Positions 1 to 12,645 of a stretch of DNA of 54,000 nt are shown here, one piece after another. The translations under genes and the position numbers were made by a program. A model generated the notes under the pieces. The model was not told the DNA's origin, did no database searches, and saw only the letters and a list, made by a program, of their open reading frames with translations. Positions within the stretch are counted from its first letter, which is position 1. The number at the start of each line of letters is the position of its first letter. Origin of the DNA: Cristatella mucedo (lineage: Eukaryota; Bryozoa; Phylactolaemata; Cristatellidae); contig WPIO01000025.1 of assembly GCA_009760855.2 (NCBI GenBank), positions 126,001-180,000 of the forward strand. The letters are read 5' to 3'.

Positions 1-811
1 TGGAGGCGGCGCTCTGCTCCAGTCGGAGCGCTGATAGCGAGCCGCTGTCAGCTACAGATTTCGCTTTCCTAATGCGGACTTGTTGTTAGCGCTTCGCTGA
101 GCTGCGCATAATATCGAACGCCGTGCGGCTATTGTTGGAGCATGCGTAGTGAACGGTTCGCTTGAAACCTGCGATTACAAACCAACCGAAGAATCAGTCT
201 CGATTTTATTGGTTTTATCGCAAATTGCGACGGATCCTTTGTACCTTGATTTAGCCCAGAACGTGCGTTCAAAGCACGGTGGTCCATTCCTTGGGCTTGG
301 TCAAGGATCGCCGAACGAGCAGTGCATAATGAATCAATTTGCTGAAATCAATTGAATCCTTGAATCAATTTGCTGGTTCAGATGAACCCGCTCGGACTCG
401 CTTCGTTGAAGAATTCGCCTATTTTTCGTCCATATGCAAAGGCCTTGACCATACATGGGTCAAGTACCGAAAGTTTCAACCGGCCTTTGTTTTTTTCTGG
501 GCCGCCGATGATCGACCATAACTCGTACGGGCAACTCGCCGCCGCGGTACTTGTGAAAATTCACGGCAATCCAGCCGGTGCCGTCGGAGGCGAGCGAAAT
601 CATGAGACGACAAAGCGCGTGCGCGTCCGGATGCTGCAGATCGCCTACAGCGCGGCGGCAAGGTGGAAAAGCGGGCGGCCATCGCGTGGCCAGCGGCGTG
701 ACGGAGTGACGGAGCGTTCGCCGGACAAGAGCGGAGCTGACGCCTCGTTGAACTCTGCACGGCTGAACTCTGCTCTCTTGTTGAACTCTGAACTCTGCTG
801 CACGGCTGCGT

Positions 812-924
812 CGACAATCCACCTTCTGTCGACAAATCTGACGACGAGGGCGAATCGGATGAAGGGTTCGCCGATGAATTTACACTTGTGAATATCGGCG
901 ATAGAACGGAAAACGTGCTCATCG
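812..924 (+). CDS. Candidate exon, unknown acidic protein
   Basis: Open plus-strand stretch reading NPPSVDKSDDEGESDEGFAD then EFTLVNIGDRTENVLI, followed at 925 by a strong donor (ATCG|GTGAGT). The mix of acidic residues and a hydrophobic strand looks protein-like, and no repeat family matches. No homologue recognised, the acceptor is unclear, and no partner exon was found, so this is only a possibility. Confidence 0.25.
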
Positions 925-1394
925 GTGAGTTTGGGAAATAAATCTTGCTTGAAGAGGGCACAGGGGCTTTCGAGTAAGAACTCAACTAAGCGAGCCGCCG
1001 GCCAGCTGCACGAGCCAGGAGTAAGAAGGAAGAACTGAATAGAGTGTCTTCGAAAACAAGAAAAAAAATGAATAAAAACGCAAAAACCTGTTTAAAATGG
1101 TTTTAAAAGTGCCCGCCAAAATCAATTCGGTTTTAAACCAAACACCGCGTATTTGTGAGCTCCAGGTCGGCTACATCCGGCGGCGCATCGAATGCGTTGC
1201 GCCGCCACTCGAACTCGAGTGAGGGTCGCGAAGTCATGACATTCGTTTCAGGAGTTTGGTGTTAATTTTTGTGCTCGTGCATTGCGTTTTGCCCTGACTG
1301 TCATTTGCAATGCCTGAACACGTGCCGACAACCGGTACGGTGACTCAGTAGTCTGAACAGTGAGTTGTCTGAGGCGGACAACCAGTTGGACCAT

Positions 1395-1476
1395 CCACTA
1401 GACCGGTAGTAGAACCCACTAGGCTGATAGTAGAACCCACTAGACCGGTAGTAGAACCCACTAGACTGGTAGTAGG
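1395..1476. repeat. 21-bp minisatellite, about 4 copies
   Basis: Unit ccactagaccggtagtagaac, repeated with a few substitutions (ggctgatag in copy 2, gactggtag in copy 4). Confidence 0.92.
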
Positions 1477-1949
1477 TTCACGTTCGCTTGAGAAAACGGG
1501 TGATGGAAAACCGAGAGATTATGCAGTAGAGTCGCCCTCTACAAAGATGCATTGGCTTGAGAGATAGATAAGTCTAGCGCTCAGCATGCGCCGACTGCAA
1601 TCGAGAAGTATTTAGACGGAATGTATGACAGATCAGTGTCCCGCTGTGCTTCGGCAGGCCGTTCCTCCAAGAAAGCGACTATCTTCAGGCTCATGCGTTA
1701 TATAAGGGCGATGTCGTAAGTCGGTACACTGATTTCGTTCCAATGCGATCGTGAATCGCGTCGCTCCTAAGCCTAGTGACCATTCCGGAAGCAGCTCGCA
1801 GTGCAAAGGTCAGCGCCCGAGCTCCTAGTTTGCATTTGAGGTTCAGCTCACGGTTTATAAACTCGCTGGGCGTCGAAGCATGCTGTAGCACCCCGGACGA
1901 GGACCGGCGAGTCTCTTAAAGTCCGACTTGGCCGCTGGAGTCGCTGGGG

Positions 1950-2682
1950 CCGCTCTCTGCCTGCGGCCGTTCCGATTCAGCACTCCGCTCAGGCGCGTCG
2001 GCTAGCACGCGCTCCGCTTCGGCTGCGCCGCACGACCGCAAGAGTTCGCTTGGTTTGGTTGCAAAGGCGGCGAGGCTCACTGATGCCGGCGGGCCTTGGC
2101 ACCGCCTTCGATTAGCTGCGCGCGCTCCTTAGCCCGGCGCGCCGCCGTAACGGGTAGACGACGGCTTCTGCGTCGCAGCATTGCGCTAAGTAAGCTGCTA
2201 AGGAGCTAAGCATCCTCGGTTTGTCCCGACGGACTGCCGAAGATGGCGGACTTTGAAAGCGTTACATTCGTGGGGCTGACGCCGCCGCTCCGAGCAACGT
2301 TCGGCGTTCCGGCCAATAATTGGGATTCGGCAGCGAATCGATATTGACCTTGAGTGTTCACGCAAGCTAACCACGCCGCCGCTTAAATCCCGCGTCGCGT
2401 GAGCGCATTGCAGTCTGATCTTTTCCCCGGCCACTGTGCGCGCGATCGTTTGGCGGCATTCGATGTCGCCAGGCGGGCGCCGCCGCCGCCGCCGGCGAGC
2501 AAGTGCGCCCGCCGCGCAGCGACGACATCGCGTGCGGACGCTCCTCCCAATCCAGCGGCGGCGGCGCACGGAGGACGAGAGTGCCGAAGAGCGTCCCCGA
2601 CGCGAGCGGCGCTTCCCTGGAAACGCGCCGCCGGATGCTGCGCCGAACGTTAACTGCTCCCCTCGCTCATGCGGCGTCGCGA

Positions 2683-2735
<53 letters not shown>

Positions 2736-3450
2736 AGTCCGGCTCGGTCGCGGCGGCGGTCCCGCGAAGTTGCGGACGCGAGACGCGCGAGCGTTCGTCC
2801 GCCGTCGAAAGAGGCGGCGCTTAAAGCGTACGGGTCCGTGTCTAGTCAGCGCGCGGCGCATTGCAGCCCGAGATTCGGACCTCGTTAATTAATCAGGTCA
2901 ATCTGTCGCCGCCTCGCGTGCCCAAGGGTAGGTTCGGCGGAGCGCCATCAAGATTTGCTTTTAATGCCGCCGCACTCGCCACGGCGCTAAGTGATCCTGA
3001 AACCACTTAGTAGACGTTTAGGCGGACGCGTGCCAATTGGAGGCGGCACGCCATTTTAAAAGGCTATCGTCTCTAATAGACGCCCCGCTCGAGGTAGCGC
3101 TCAGCGCCGTGCCCGGAGTTTCCCACTCGAGATCGCTGTAGCGCCATTTTTCCGACCGGGGTACGCGGCGACCGCGAAGCGACGCTGGAAATCTCTCGGC
3201 CTGCTCGCCGGCAGCCCGCCACTTCGCCTCGCCCCTTCGCCCATTGGGTCGGCGCATGCGCGCTAGGCGCTCGCGCGCCTAGGAGCGCGCTATCCGAGCG
3301 AGCTCGTCGCCGCACGCCCGAGGTGCGCCGGCTTCCGGCACCGGCAGACACTGCTGCCGCCACACGAGCAGTGCGCGCGCGCGCTGGCCGAACGAAGAGG
3401 AGCGGCCGCGCGGTAACGCGCTCAGCGGCCGCTTTTAGCTGACGCTTTTA
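1950..3450. promoter_or_regulatory. CpG-rich block, possible promoter region
   Basis: Dense CG dinucleotides, a GCC repeat, and several YY1-like words (gaagatggcgga at about 2238; cgccatttt at about 3048 and 3142). No first exon could be assigned; open frames on both strands are composition artefacts. Confidence 0.35.
2689..2734. repeat. GCC trinucleotide repeat
   Basis: About 15 uninterrupted GCC/CCG units in a CpG-rich block; the poly-Pro and poly-Arg frames over it are repeat artefacts. Confidence 0.93.
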
Positions 3451-4314
3451 GCAGCGTGTGAGGTATAATTCTTTTGCTCCGTCGCAAAACGGCCAGAGCG
3501 GCGTCAAAGACCGGTCGCCATCGCCACCGCCCGGCGACAGCCCCCCAATCGGCGGCGGCGACGGCTGCGAGATCTCGAGTGGCGGAGACAAGAGACAGAA
3601 GCCCTGTGAGCTTCTCGGCCCAGCGAAACGAGGGGATCGCTTGGGTACGATCGGCCCGAAGTCGAACTCTGGTCAATCAATCAATGGGAGCCGAGGCTAC
3701 GCAAAGTGCTTAGAAAGAGGTTCTGCTATCTGAGAGCGTTACACAAATGGAATATCACTATCATCGTTATTAGCAGCAACTATTACCAGCCCGTACAGAA
3801 CGGAGAGCATTGAATTGCTACATGTAGGACAGTTCTCGGTGCTTTCGGTTTAGAAACGGTTTTCCGGCCAGCGTAGAAAATGGCCATTGCAAAAGTGGCA
3901 GCACATGGCGCACACTAAACTGGTGCGATGTCGATGGCGCGTGAACTCGATGCATTCAACGTTGCAGCAATGCCTGTAGTCCTTTGCACCTTCCAGGAAG
4001 CACTTTCGTCCACGCGATTCTCCTCGATCCGCCCGCGCAATGAAAGGTCGAAAGGTCGTCGCGCTCCAACCGAGCTCGTCCTTTCGAACTCGCTGGTCAT
4101 TGGTCATCTCGCTCGGGGTCACTCTTATAAATACTCGGAACGGTTAAACAGCCGACCCAAATCTGAAGGACTGCTGCGCCTGCGTCGTCATTGCCACGCT
4201 ATGCGCTTCCGCCGGTCCGTGCGTCCCTCGTAGCCCCACATACCATCCTCCTCCTTTGTCCAATTATCTCGTGCTCCCACTCTCGTCTCGTGATCATCTT
4301 TTTCTCTTTCCTCG

Positions 4315-4575
<261 letters not shown>

Positions 4576-5179
4576 CCTCCCGTTACTCATCCGCTCGGTT
4601 CTGTCACCGCTCCATCTCTATCTCTCTATCGTTTCTTCGTCTTCCCTCTCAGTCTCCTTCTCTCCTCTGCTCTCACTTTCTCCCTATTTCCCCTCTCCAC
4701 ATCCTGCTCCTATTCAACCCTCAAAATTTCTCCCCCTTCCATAGCCCTCGACACTGCCTGCCCTCAACGTCGACATCGAGCGTGCCCGCGAGCTTACGTG
4801 CTCCCCTCCCGCCTCGTTTTCGTCGCCGCGCCGCTTCCGATGCTCCGGACGCGAGAGCAGCCTCAGCTAAGGGCTAATCCCCCGTCGCTAGCTCAGGACG
4901 GCCTTCCAATGCTAGGTCGCGCGATACGAATCGGGCGGAAGAGGCTTGCGACTGCGCTAGCCTAATTAACAGCGGCTATCAATTATCGCTGTCTGACTCG
5001 TAAACCCGTCGGGATCCTGCGCCGATTTCGCTAGTGCCAGAGCGCATCGCCACCGCCGCCGCCATCAGACTACCTGGCCGAGATAGCGCTATCGCTTCGT
5101 GCTTTCGCTCGGGCCTCCCCGCTCACTTCCGCACCTTTCTCCGCCTCCGCCCCTTATTTTAGACCGCCGGATGTCGACG

Positions 5180-5205
5180 CGAGCGAGCGAGCGAGCGAGC
5201 GAGAG
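5180..5205. repeat. GAGC tetranucleotide repeat
   Basis: Six or so gagc units in CpG-rich sequence. Confidence 0.85.
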
Positions 5206-5300
5206 GGCGCCGCTGCGGAATTTCCACGCTTCCGTTTAGCAATCGCACAAGATTCAATCTAACCATCCGGCTGCGGCGGCAATAGATGAATTTCCTGTGA

Positions 5301-5376
5301 ACAGCGCTCCGGACAGCGCTCTAGACTGCGCCCTGGACTGCGCTCCGGACAGCAATCCGGACAGCGCTCGAGACAG
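5301..5376. repeat. 12-bp tandem repeat, about 6 copies
   Basis: Units of the type acagcgctccgg / acagcgctctag / actgcgccctgg. In one plus frame it reads a four-residue repeat (APDS, ALDC, NPDS, ARDS). Confidence 0.85.
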
Positions 5377-5914
5377 CGTTTTCGAGCCGGCTACGTCGTC
5401 GAAAGCTCAAGGCGACGCTCACTCCTACTCTGCCTGCCTGGGTAGCCGCCCGCTTTCGCAGGCCGCTTGTGCAGCGTCGGTCGGGGATGGATGGCTGGGT
5501 GATGGAAAGCGGGACGCTCAGTTCGAGACGCGACGATGGGCTCGCCACGGACGCGCTGTTGCCGCGGGAGCACCGGCTTCGCAGAGATTCGCCTTCGTCA
5601 GTCGGCTGCGCCCGCCAGATTCGACTAGAGCAGCCGACTCTGGTTGGCTCGCGGTGGCTCGCGAGATCTCGAGAGCAGCCGGCGAACCGCAAGGTCTCGC
5701 TCATCGCCGGCGTTTCGGTCGATCGAGTCCGCGTCCGCTGGGCAGTGCCATCGCTGTTGCCTGTGAATCGGGAAGACGCGCACGCTAGACGAGTCGTCGC
5801 TCTGATGCCGGAACCAGAGCGATGACTTGGCGCGACCAGAGCGCTTCTGTCCAGCTCTGACCGGAACTGCTGTCGGTCCTACCAAGCTGTCCCAGCGAAG
5901 GCCGAGTCCAGCTT

Positions 5915-7275
5915 CTATAAAAACCACCTTGTCGAGTCTCGGAGGAACAATCCAAAAGTGCTGACGTCGACCGTCAACCACTGACTTAACCAACACCAGG
6001 TTAGCGACTAACCTAGCGATTCTTCTGGCTGGTGATACTGAAGATCGCTTCACTGGCTTCTTTGTCAGCATCTAGTTAAGATAAGGATGTCCATCCCGAA
6101 GGCAATAACATCCCCGCTACGAGATGACTTCTCTCCCTCAATTCATTGCAGTACCTTAATGCCCGCATCCAAGCCAGCTACTAATGATCTCATCAAGAAA
6201 TTCACCTCACTGTCAAAGAATACTACTAGCCTTCTTGACCCAATACTCACTATTCTCCTGCCACTGTGCATAGGTATGCTTCTGCCATGTATGACTAACA
6301 TATTAAATATGTCCTTCGCCTTAGGTCATCTCTTTGCACCTACCTGAGCATTGGTATTGACAGACAGCACTTGTTCGAGGAGTCACTAAAGTACGGGGTA
6401 ACCCAGAGCTCTGTGCTTGGTCCACTTCTTTTCACCGTCCATACTCTTCCGCCAAAAGCGATAGTCTCGGAGGTAAGGTGGGTAAGGTGCTCGCTCTTCA
6501 CTACCGAGATCGTGGGTTCGATTCCTACAGTGGGCAATCCTTTATTTCCAACTGCAAGCGGTTGAGACAGCTGTTGAGGCTCTTCTGTCGCTATACAAAT
6601 GAGGCTTTCAAATCGCTAAGTATTTTGCCGTATAATCGCAACGCACAGCCTAGACTTCCGCTGCTATGCTGATGAAGCACGCTGTACCACCGAGGCGGAT
6701 GTAACCTCTCCCAGCCTTCCAGTGCGTCAAACTCTCTCAACTCTCTTTCTGTAAGTATTGCTGAAATTTGCACTTGGATGGCAGCAAACTTCCTCAAATC
6801 GAATGACAATAAAACCAACTATTTAGTTAGGGGCGAACCTAGTTGGACTCAGAAATTGGAAACCTAACAATTAAAATCGGCTCTGTCAGAAAATCTCCGC
6901 TGGCATCTGAACGAAATCTCGGTGTCCTGTTCAAAAGTAACCTGTCACTGGACGACCGCAACCGCTCCACATTCAAGTCGCCCTACTGTCAGCTATGTAA
7001 TTCAGCCAAAATGTAGGCCTGCTAAGACAAGCAGACTGCATCTAAGTTGGTTCATGCATTTGAAACATCCGGTCTCAATTTCTGTATCCCACTTTTTTTT
7101 CACGTCTTCCGACCTGTATCATTAAGTGCTCAAAGTAGGTGCAAAACTCAGCAGCAGCAAGGCAGCTTGCCTGTCGCGAGCGTCACAGCTGCCACGCCAC
7201 TATTCGCCTACCTACACTGGCTCTCCAATCAAGCAGCACATCAACCTTCACCCACTGTCAGGCCTCCGCTGTCCT
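5915..7275 (+). mobile_element. L2-type LINE, old and internally deleted
   Basis: Plus-strand remnants in order: a linker-like segment before RT (about 5915-6070), an RT N-terminal segment SIHCSTLMPASKPATNDLIK (6130-6330), then after a deletion SLKYGVTQSSVLGPLLFTV (motif B, 6385-6450). A SINE-B interrupts it at about 6456-6626. Next come TWMAANFLKSNDNKTNYLV (6770-6830) and weaker pieces to about 7275. Many stops; much older than the copy that follows it. Confidence 0.75.
6456..6626 (+). mobile_element. SINE-B inserted in an old L2
   Basis: tRNA-like head aggtaaggtgctcgctcttc, B box gagatcgtgggttcgattcc, body cagtgggcaatcctttattt, tail aggctcttctgtcgctatac then aaatgaggcttt. Interrupts the L2 RT between motifs B and C. 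Confidence 0.82.
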
Positions 7276-7276
7276 T

Positions 7277-7382
7277 TATAATAATAATACATTTTTATAG
7301 CGCCGACGGAGAACTAATTCTCTGTCTAGACACTTTAAAGATGCTGCATAATAATAATAATAATAATAAAGATGCTGCATAA
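7277..7382 (-). repeat. L2-type 3' tail fragment and AAT repeats
   Basis: A short tail with the form atagcgccg...gagaac...tctctgtctagacacttt is followed by two AAT runs, each preceded by the duplicated word aaagatgctgcataat. It abuts the AAT tail of the L2 copy starting at 7383. Confidence 0.7.
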
Positions 7383-8567
7383 TGATAATAATAATAATAA
7401 TAATAAAGCACTTGATAAAGCGCCCTCAGAGAACTCAATCTCTTTATAGGCGCTTTGCAATTGCTGCAAAGGGAAATGCGATTGAATGGTGAGTAATACC
7501 GTGTTTGATAAACAACATGAATAACATGGTTAGGGGTGACATGCACAGGATCAGCATGCAAATGTGGTTAGTGGCAGCATGCACAGTGTCAGCACTCATA
7601 AGCACATATAGGACGAATCAAGGGGACCCACTAAATGCTGTCCTAAATAGGTGCGTTTTTAATTTCTGTATAAATGTGGTCATGTCGGGGGATGTTGTGA
7701 CGCAAGGTAGGAGTGAGTTCTACGTTTTGGGAACATACGAACTAAATGCACAGTCTCCAAATGATTTGAGGTTTGTACGAGGTAAACAGTTAGTTTCCGA
7801 AATGCAGGTGTTACTTTCTTTACCTGGTGGGGGAGTAGATTGATAGGTAAGCTGGAGCCAAAGAATGAAGGAACCTTAAAGTGGGCAAAGAAACCTTGAG
7901 TCGATCCGTTGCTTGAATGGTAGCCAGTGTAGGTCGGCGAGAAGTGTTGTGATTTGGCAACTGCGACGCTCACGACAGACAAGCCTAGCTGCGGAATTTT
8001 GCACCAGCTGTAATCGCCTGATTGCACATGCCGGTAGGCCAGCAAGCAGTGAGTTACAGAAATCAAGACGGGATGTCACGAATGCATGGACCAACTTGGA
8101 CGTGGTATCCTTTTCTAAACAAGCCCGAATTTTAGCAATGTCATGTAGCTGAAAGTAGGCAGACTTGACCATGGAGCTGATGTGGTCATCTAACGAGAGG
8201 TCACTTTGGAACATGACACCTAGATTTCGAGCTGATTCAACAGGAGATATGCTGGCAGAGCCATTTTGAGCGTCAGCCTTTCCAATTTCTGAATCACACT
8301 GGATTTGCCCATAACTAGTAAGTTAGTGTTATCATCGTTTAGTTTTAGAAAACTTGCTGTCATCCATGTGCGGATGTTATCAATACATGCAGTAAGTGAA
8401 TCAAAAGAATTCGAGGTGCTCGAAGGCTGGGAGGGATCAAAGCAAAGGCACAACTGAGTGTCATCCGCATAGAAAGCCGAGATTGTGCTTGGCAATCACA
8501 TCAGCAAGAGGGAGAGTATAAACCGTGAAAAGAACCGGACCGGACGCATGGAGCCCTGAGGCTCCGC
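7383..8567 (-). mobile_element. L2-type LINE, 5'-truncated, decayed RT
   Basis: Colinear with the 18.9-20.2 kb copy: AAT-rich tail at 7383-7408, hairpin AAAGCGCC/GGCGCTTT, 3' UTR, then RT C-terminus in broken frames. Recognisable pieces are YADDTQLCLCFDPSQPSS, IDNIRTWMTASFLKLNDD, KLVHAFVTSRLDFCNSLLAG and VQNSAARLVCRERRSC. Frameshifts separate them. Homology stops near 8567 just before motif B, so the 5' end is truncated there. Confidence 0.88.
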
Positions 8568-8956
8568 TCCGTAAGCTCCGTAGTGGAAGCGAATGCACGA
8601 GCCGAGTGCGAGCAACCGCGGCACCTTCGTGGCTGTATAGGACCGGCTGTCCGCCTACCGCAACTGCCTTGCCGCACCCGGATGCATTAACGAGCACTCA
8701 CGTGCTCCGAAAGACTTCCGACAGTGGCGGTTCAGTGTGCACGTACTGGCGTAGCAAAAAAGGAGTCGTCGTATAGTGTTATTCGTAGGCGAGAACGCTC
8801 TGCTCCGGCATGTGCGCGACTACGACGAGATTCGGGCTAAGCGGTACCTTTCAGGTTCCCGTCGTTATGACCACGAAATCCTCTAGTGGCTGCGTGCAAT
8901 GTGCATCTAGTGCGAAACGTGTGCAATGTGCAAAGACCTAAAGCTCACAATAAAAA
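8568..8956. other. Unassigned sequence
   Basis: Between an L2 5' truncation point and a SINE-B. No coding or repeat signal recognised. Confidence 0.4.
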
Positions 8957-9128
8957 AATACTAGCCGATTTAACACCTTCTTTCATAAAGCGACAGAAGA
9001 ACCTTAACGGCCATCACCGCCGCTTGTAGTGGCAATAAAGGATCGCCCACTGCAGGATTCAAACCCATGACTTTGGGACCGAGGTCATGAAAAGCAACCA
9101 CCTTACCTAGTGTGGCATCAGGGCTTAC
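8957..9128 (-). mobile_element. SINE-B
   Basis: Complement of the family: tagccgatttaacacc, ttataaagcgacagaagaac-like tail, ggcaataaaggatcgcccac, gcaggattcaaacccatgac (B box), cttacctagtgtggcatcag (head). Nearly full length. Confidence 0.82.
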
Positions 9129-9984
9129 AAAATAAGCCAACGATAAATGACGCAGTGCTCGATATTCTTCGTGCATCGCTAATAAAAATACCATACTAGA
9201 AAAGTACAAACTACAACCTGTATATTACGGCTGATACGACAGATGACTTCGAACGTATTCATTTACAGACTTACAGCAGCTCACGCTCAGTGCTAGGACT
9301 CACCGGCCCGCGCATAGTTACTCCAAGAAAGCAACTACGCTAAGGCCCTTGCCTTATTGTTGGGTCCGCCAGGCTTTGAATCTGTGCGCAATTGCCAGCA
9401 AAAACTTAACACTTATATAATAAGGCCAGGTCGTAATTCATACAATAATCTCGTTCGCACAAAATCACAAATCGCACTGCTTGCAAGCCTCAGCTTTGCG
9501 AGGCTATTTTATGAGCGGCTGTCAATTACTTTTCAGAGGCCATCCTCATAGTTTGTAATTGGGTGTCCAGCTCATCCCTATTGATTAAAGCCAGAAAGTC
9601 CGTCCGTCACGCGGCAAGATGGCGACCAGTACTTCCAGGAGTGCTAGTAGACACGTAAATGCATTTACAATATTGTGTAGACTCAGCGAAGCAAGTCCGC
9701 AAGCAGTGAGCTCTAGTAGTTCATACTCTCGGACCATACTGTCCCGCCTCGCTCCAAGCGTCGCGTGGGCACCTCGAGCGTGGCGACGGCAAGTGCCTAG
9801 TGACTGGCAGAATTCAACAGCTGGCAGGATTTAAGCTCCGTAATCTCTGAGACTTAAAGATAAAGTAAAACGTGGCTTATTGACTCCTTAAGACAACTCA
9901 CTACCCGCTAGGCAAACGGGATGGCTGCTCACGGCAAAAACGGCTGCCACAAGTGACTAGCTCGCACTCCCATACGTGTGTACT
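9129..9984. other. Unassigned sequence
   Basis: No gene recognised; gcaagatggcgacc near 9616 is YY1-like but isolated. Confidence 0.4.
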
Positions 9985-10112
9985 TGACAGCGTGTGTTCG
10001 TGTGTGCGTGTGTGCGTGTGTGGGTGTTCGTTTGTGTGTGCTTATGTGCGTGCGTGTGTGTGTGTGCGCGTGTGCGTGTTCATGTGCGTTTGCGTGTGCG
10101 TGTGCGTGTGTG
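9985..10112. repeat. GT-rich microsatellite, imperfect
   Basis: gtgtgtgcgtgt units mixed with cgttcgtttg and similar. Confidence 0.9.
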
Positions 10113-10202
10113 TCGCTTACTGCGGACCTATAGCTGATAGCCACAGTCTCTCTATTCGCTACAGATCGAGACTCTACAACTCGTGCAGCTGCCCATTTAC
10201 TT

Positions 10203-10690
10203 ATAATAATAATAATAATAATAATTCACTTGATAAAGCGCCCTCAGAGAACTTAATCTCTCTCTAGGCGCTTTACATTTGCTGTAAAGTGAAATGCAAT
10301 TGAATGGTAAGTAAAATCATGCTTGAAAAACAAACGAAATGAATAATATGGTTAGGGGTGACATGCACAGGGTCAGCATGCAAATGTGGTTAGTGGCAGC
10401 ATGCACAGTGTCAGCACGCATTAGCACATCAAGGACGAATCACAGGGACCCACTAAATGCTGTCCTAAATAGGTGTTTTTAGGTTCCTTTTAAATGTGGT
10501 CAGGTCAGGGGATGTTCTGCCGCAGGTCGGGAGGGAGTTCCAGGCTGTGGGAGCATACGAACTAAATGCACGGTCTCCAAAGGATTTAAGTTTTGTACGA
10601 GGTATTGGTGGACTGTTGGATTCCGAAAAGCGGGTGGTACGATGCTTGGCCTGGTGGGGTAGTATATCTGACAGATAGGCTGGACTTGTG
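10203..10690 (-). mobile_element. L2-type LINE, 3' end only
   Basis: AAT tail at 10203-10226, hairpin, 3' UTR and the last part of the RT ORF (FSSYAPTAWNSLPTCGRTSP, DLTTFKRNLKT). Closely similar to the 18.9 kb copy; homology ends near 10690. Confidence 0.88.
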
Positions 10691-10883
10691 GACTGATGTA
10701 GAGCATAATACATCCTTGCAGAAAGTGGAAAGTAATAAGAAAGAAGCTTTGACAGACTGGTTTTTAATGGCTGATGCATAAAAAAGGTAGATGCTTGAGC
10801 CCAGCATATGATGTAACTTCGGCATGGAAAGTCTGGCCATCAGTCCCTCAGTGCCTGCCGCCTGTCAGGATCGGCTAAGTAAT

Positions 10884-11010
10884 GTAATTTATGCACGTGT
10901 CTCCGTCTGTAACTCCGCAAAGCCCCAAAGACTATGTGGGCGTTACGCAGGAGAGTTGTGTGTAGCGCACTCACAGCCTAAGCGGCTTTCGGTAGAAGGC
11001 TATGCCACCA
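10884..11010. repeat. Unclassified dispersed repeat, copy 1
   Basis: Shares an interrupted match of about 130 bp with 25490-25625, e.g. gtctgtaact, caaagacta, tgtagcgcactca and gcggctttc in the same order and spacing. Not L2, SINE-A or SINE-B. Orientation and type unknown. Confidence 0.6.
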
Positions 11011-12587
11011 ACAATTAGATGACTCGTGTTGGGCACAGCCAGCTGAATTGTGAGCTCAAAGCTGAGATGTCTAGCCTACTGATACGGCTTCAGCTCTGTC
11101 ATATATCCTGGACACAGATGATGGCATTTGATTTAGAGACACAACAAGTAGTTTCTATCGGTCGGCTGTATTCAGTAAGACCGGCACTTGCTTTCTAGAT
11201 TGAGTAAAGCATAGGCAAATATCCTCGGACTGGCACGCAGGCCGAAGCCACGTCGGATACCAGCTCTGACGATCACGAGTTTTTGCAGGTAGTCCGGAAG
11301 GAACAAGCCGTTGGTCAAGGGATCAAGGGTCAAAGGAGCGGTTATACTCAGTGGAGATACGGATTAGCTGAATAACTTCGCCTTCAAAGCAGCGAAGAAA
11401 CTTTGAATAAACATAAGCTATTTCAGAGATGACGTCCAAATGTTCACCTCTGTATGAAGGGCTCATCTCTGAATTCGTAGCCCGGCTATCCAGTAAGTAT
11501 TGACATCATAGTATACATCAACCAGATAGCACAGGTCACCTGTCGTTATTACCAGCATCATGGTCATTTAAAAGAAATCTGAAACAAAACTACGGAAGAT
11601 CGCTCGCGAGATGTGACTTCTCTCGTTGGAGGCGGCATTCCGGCTGCGCATTTGAAAAGTGACAGCGTCAAATGTTCAGGTCTTGCAGAAACACTTCTCC
11701 TGTACCAGTGCACTTCACTCAACAGCACTAGCTAGCTACTAACGAACGCAGCAGCTGCTGCTGCATTAATTAGTCATTTGTTCTCCAGATCACTCTAAAA
11801 TGGAGATTCTGCAAGGTAGCTATGAATTACTGTAAGCTGACTCGGCAATAACCGAGCAGCTGGGCAAACAACTTGCCCATCCCGTGGGTCTCCCGGCCAG
11901 AGCTCTGGTCGGCCGCCATCATTCGCCGCTGCACCGGTGGATCAGCAGCCACGCGCGTTTTCCAAACGCTCCTCTGTACAGCTGCACTGATTCGCCCTTC
12001 GCCAGCTCAGCTATTCATGAGTCGTGTCAACCACAATGAGTCACATTAATTGGAATGTGTGCATAAATATTCAAAAGCTCAGTGGCGCTCGATGTGGATG
12101 GTTTCGGCGCTCGTTACGCGCCGTGCGATCAGACAGATCAACCATCACTAGCAGCGAAACCTGGTAACAGTTGGCTTCGGCAGCGTCGTAGCGCCTACGA
12201 TTATTCATTCAACCCTGACTCCCCCTCCCCAAGGAGCCACTACTTATGCAGCTCTTGCAAGCCAAGAGGAGTCGATTGAACTTTTGCTGATATCGGACGA
12301 CTCAGCAAAGTCCTGTGCCATACCTTGAAACGATGCACGTATGCCTTTGGGTTTTTGCTCAGCGTGAAAGGCACGTTAAGGTGATCCTACCACATTCTTC
12401 TTGTTTTCATCAGACTTTCATCCTAGTTTGCTGTTTACGTCACAATTATCGGAGGAGGGGTCGTCCAAACTAGAAAGCTTGTAAGAAGCAGTGGAGCGCT
12501 TCAACCAAGAGTCTCAAACTTCACGGTGCAAGTCGTTCGGCTCGAGCCTTGCAGCAGACTGCCTTTCATAACCCACTTCAAGCACGC
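11011..12587. other. Unassigned sequence
   Basis: Non-repetitive by eye; no exon or domain recognised on either strand. Confidence 0.4.
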
Positions 12588-12645
12588 GAGGCAGCTCTTC
12601 TGTCGCTATAAAAATGTGGCTATTTAAAAAGCGATATTGACTTCA
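12588..12645 (+). mobile_element. SINE-B tail fragment
   Basis: gaggcagctcttctgtcgctat then aaaaatgtggctatttaaa: 3' end only. Confidence 0.6.

Larger units (their letters stand above)
4750..5860. promoter_or_regulatory. CpG-rich block
   Basis: CG-dense, with GAGC and 12-bp repeats. Long open frames on both strands, none with a recognisable domain. Confidence 0.3.

Noticed and set aside
5625-6071. 148-codon minus frame as a gene
   Set aside because: The region to the right belongs to a plus-strand L2 remnant, and the left half lies in CpG-rich DNA; no domain.
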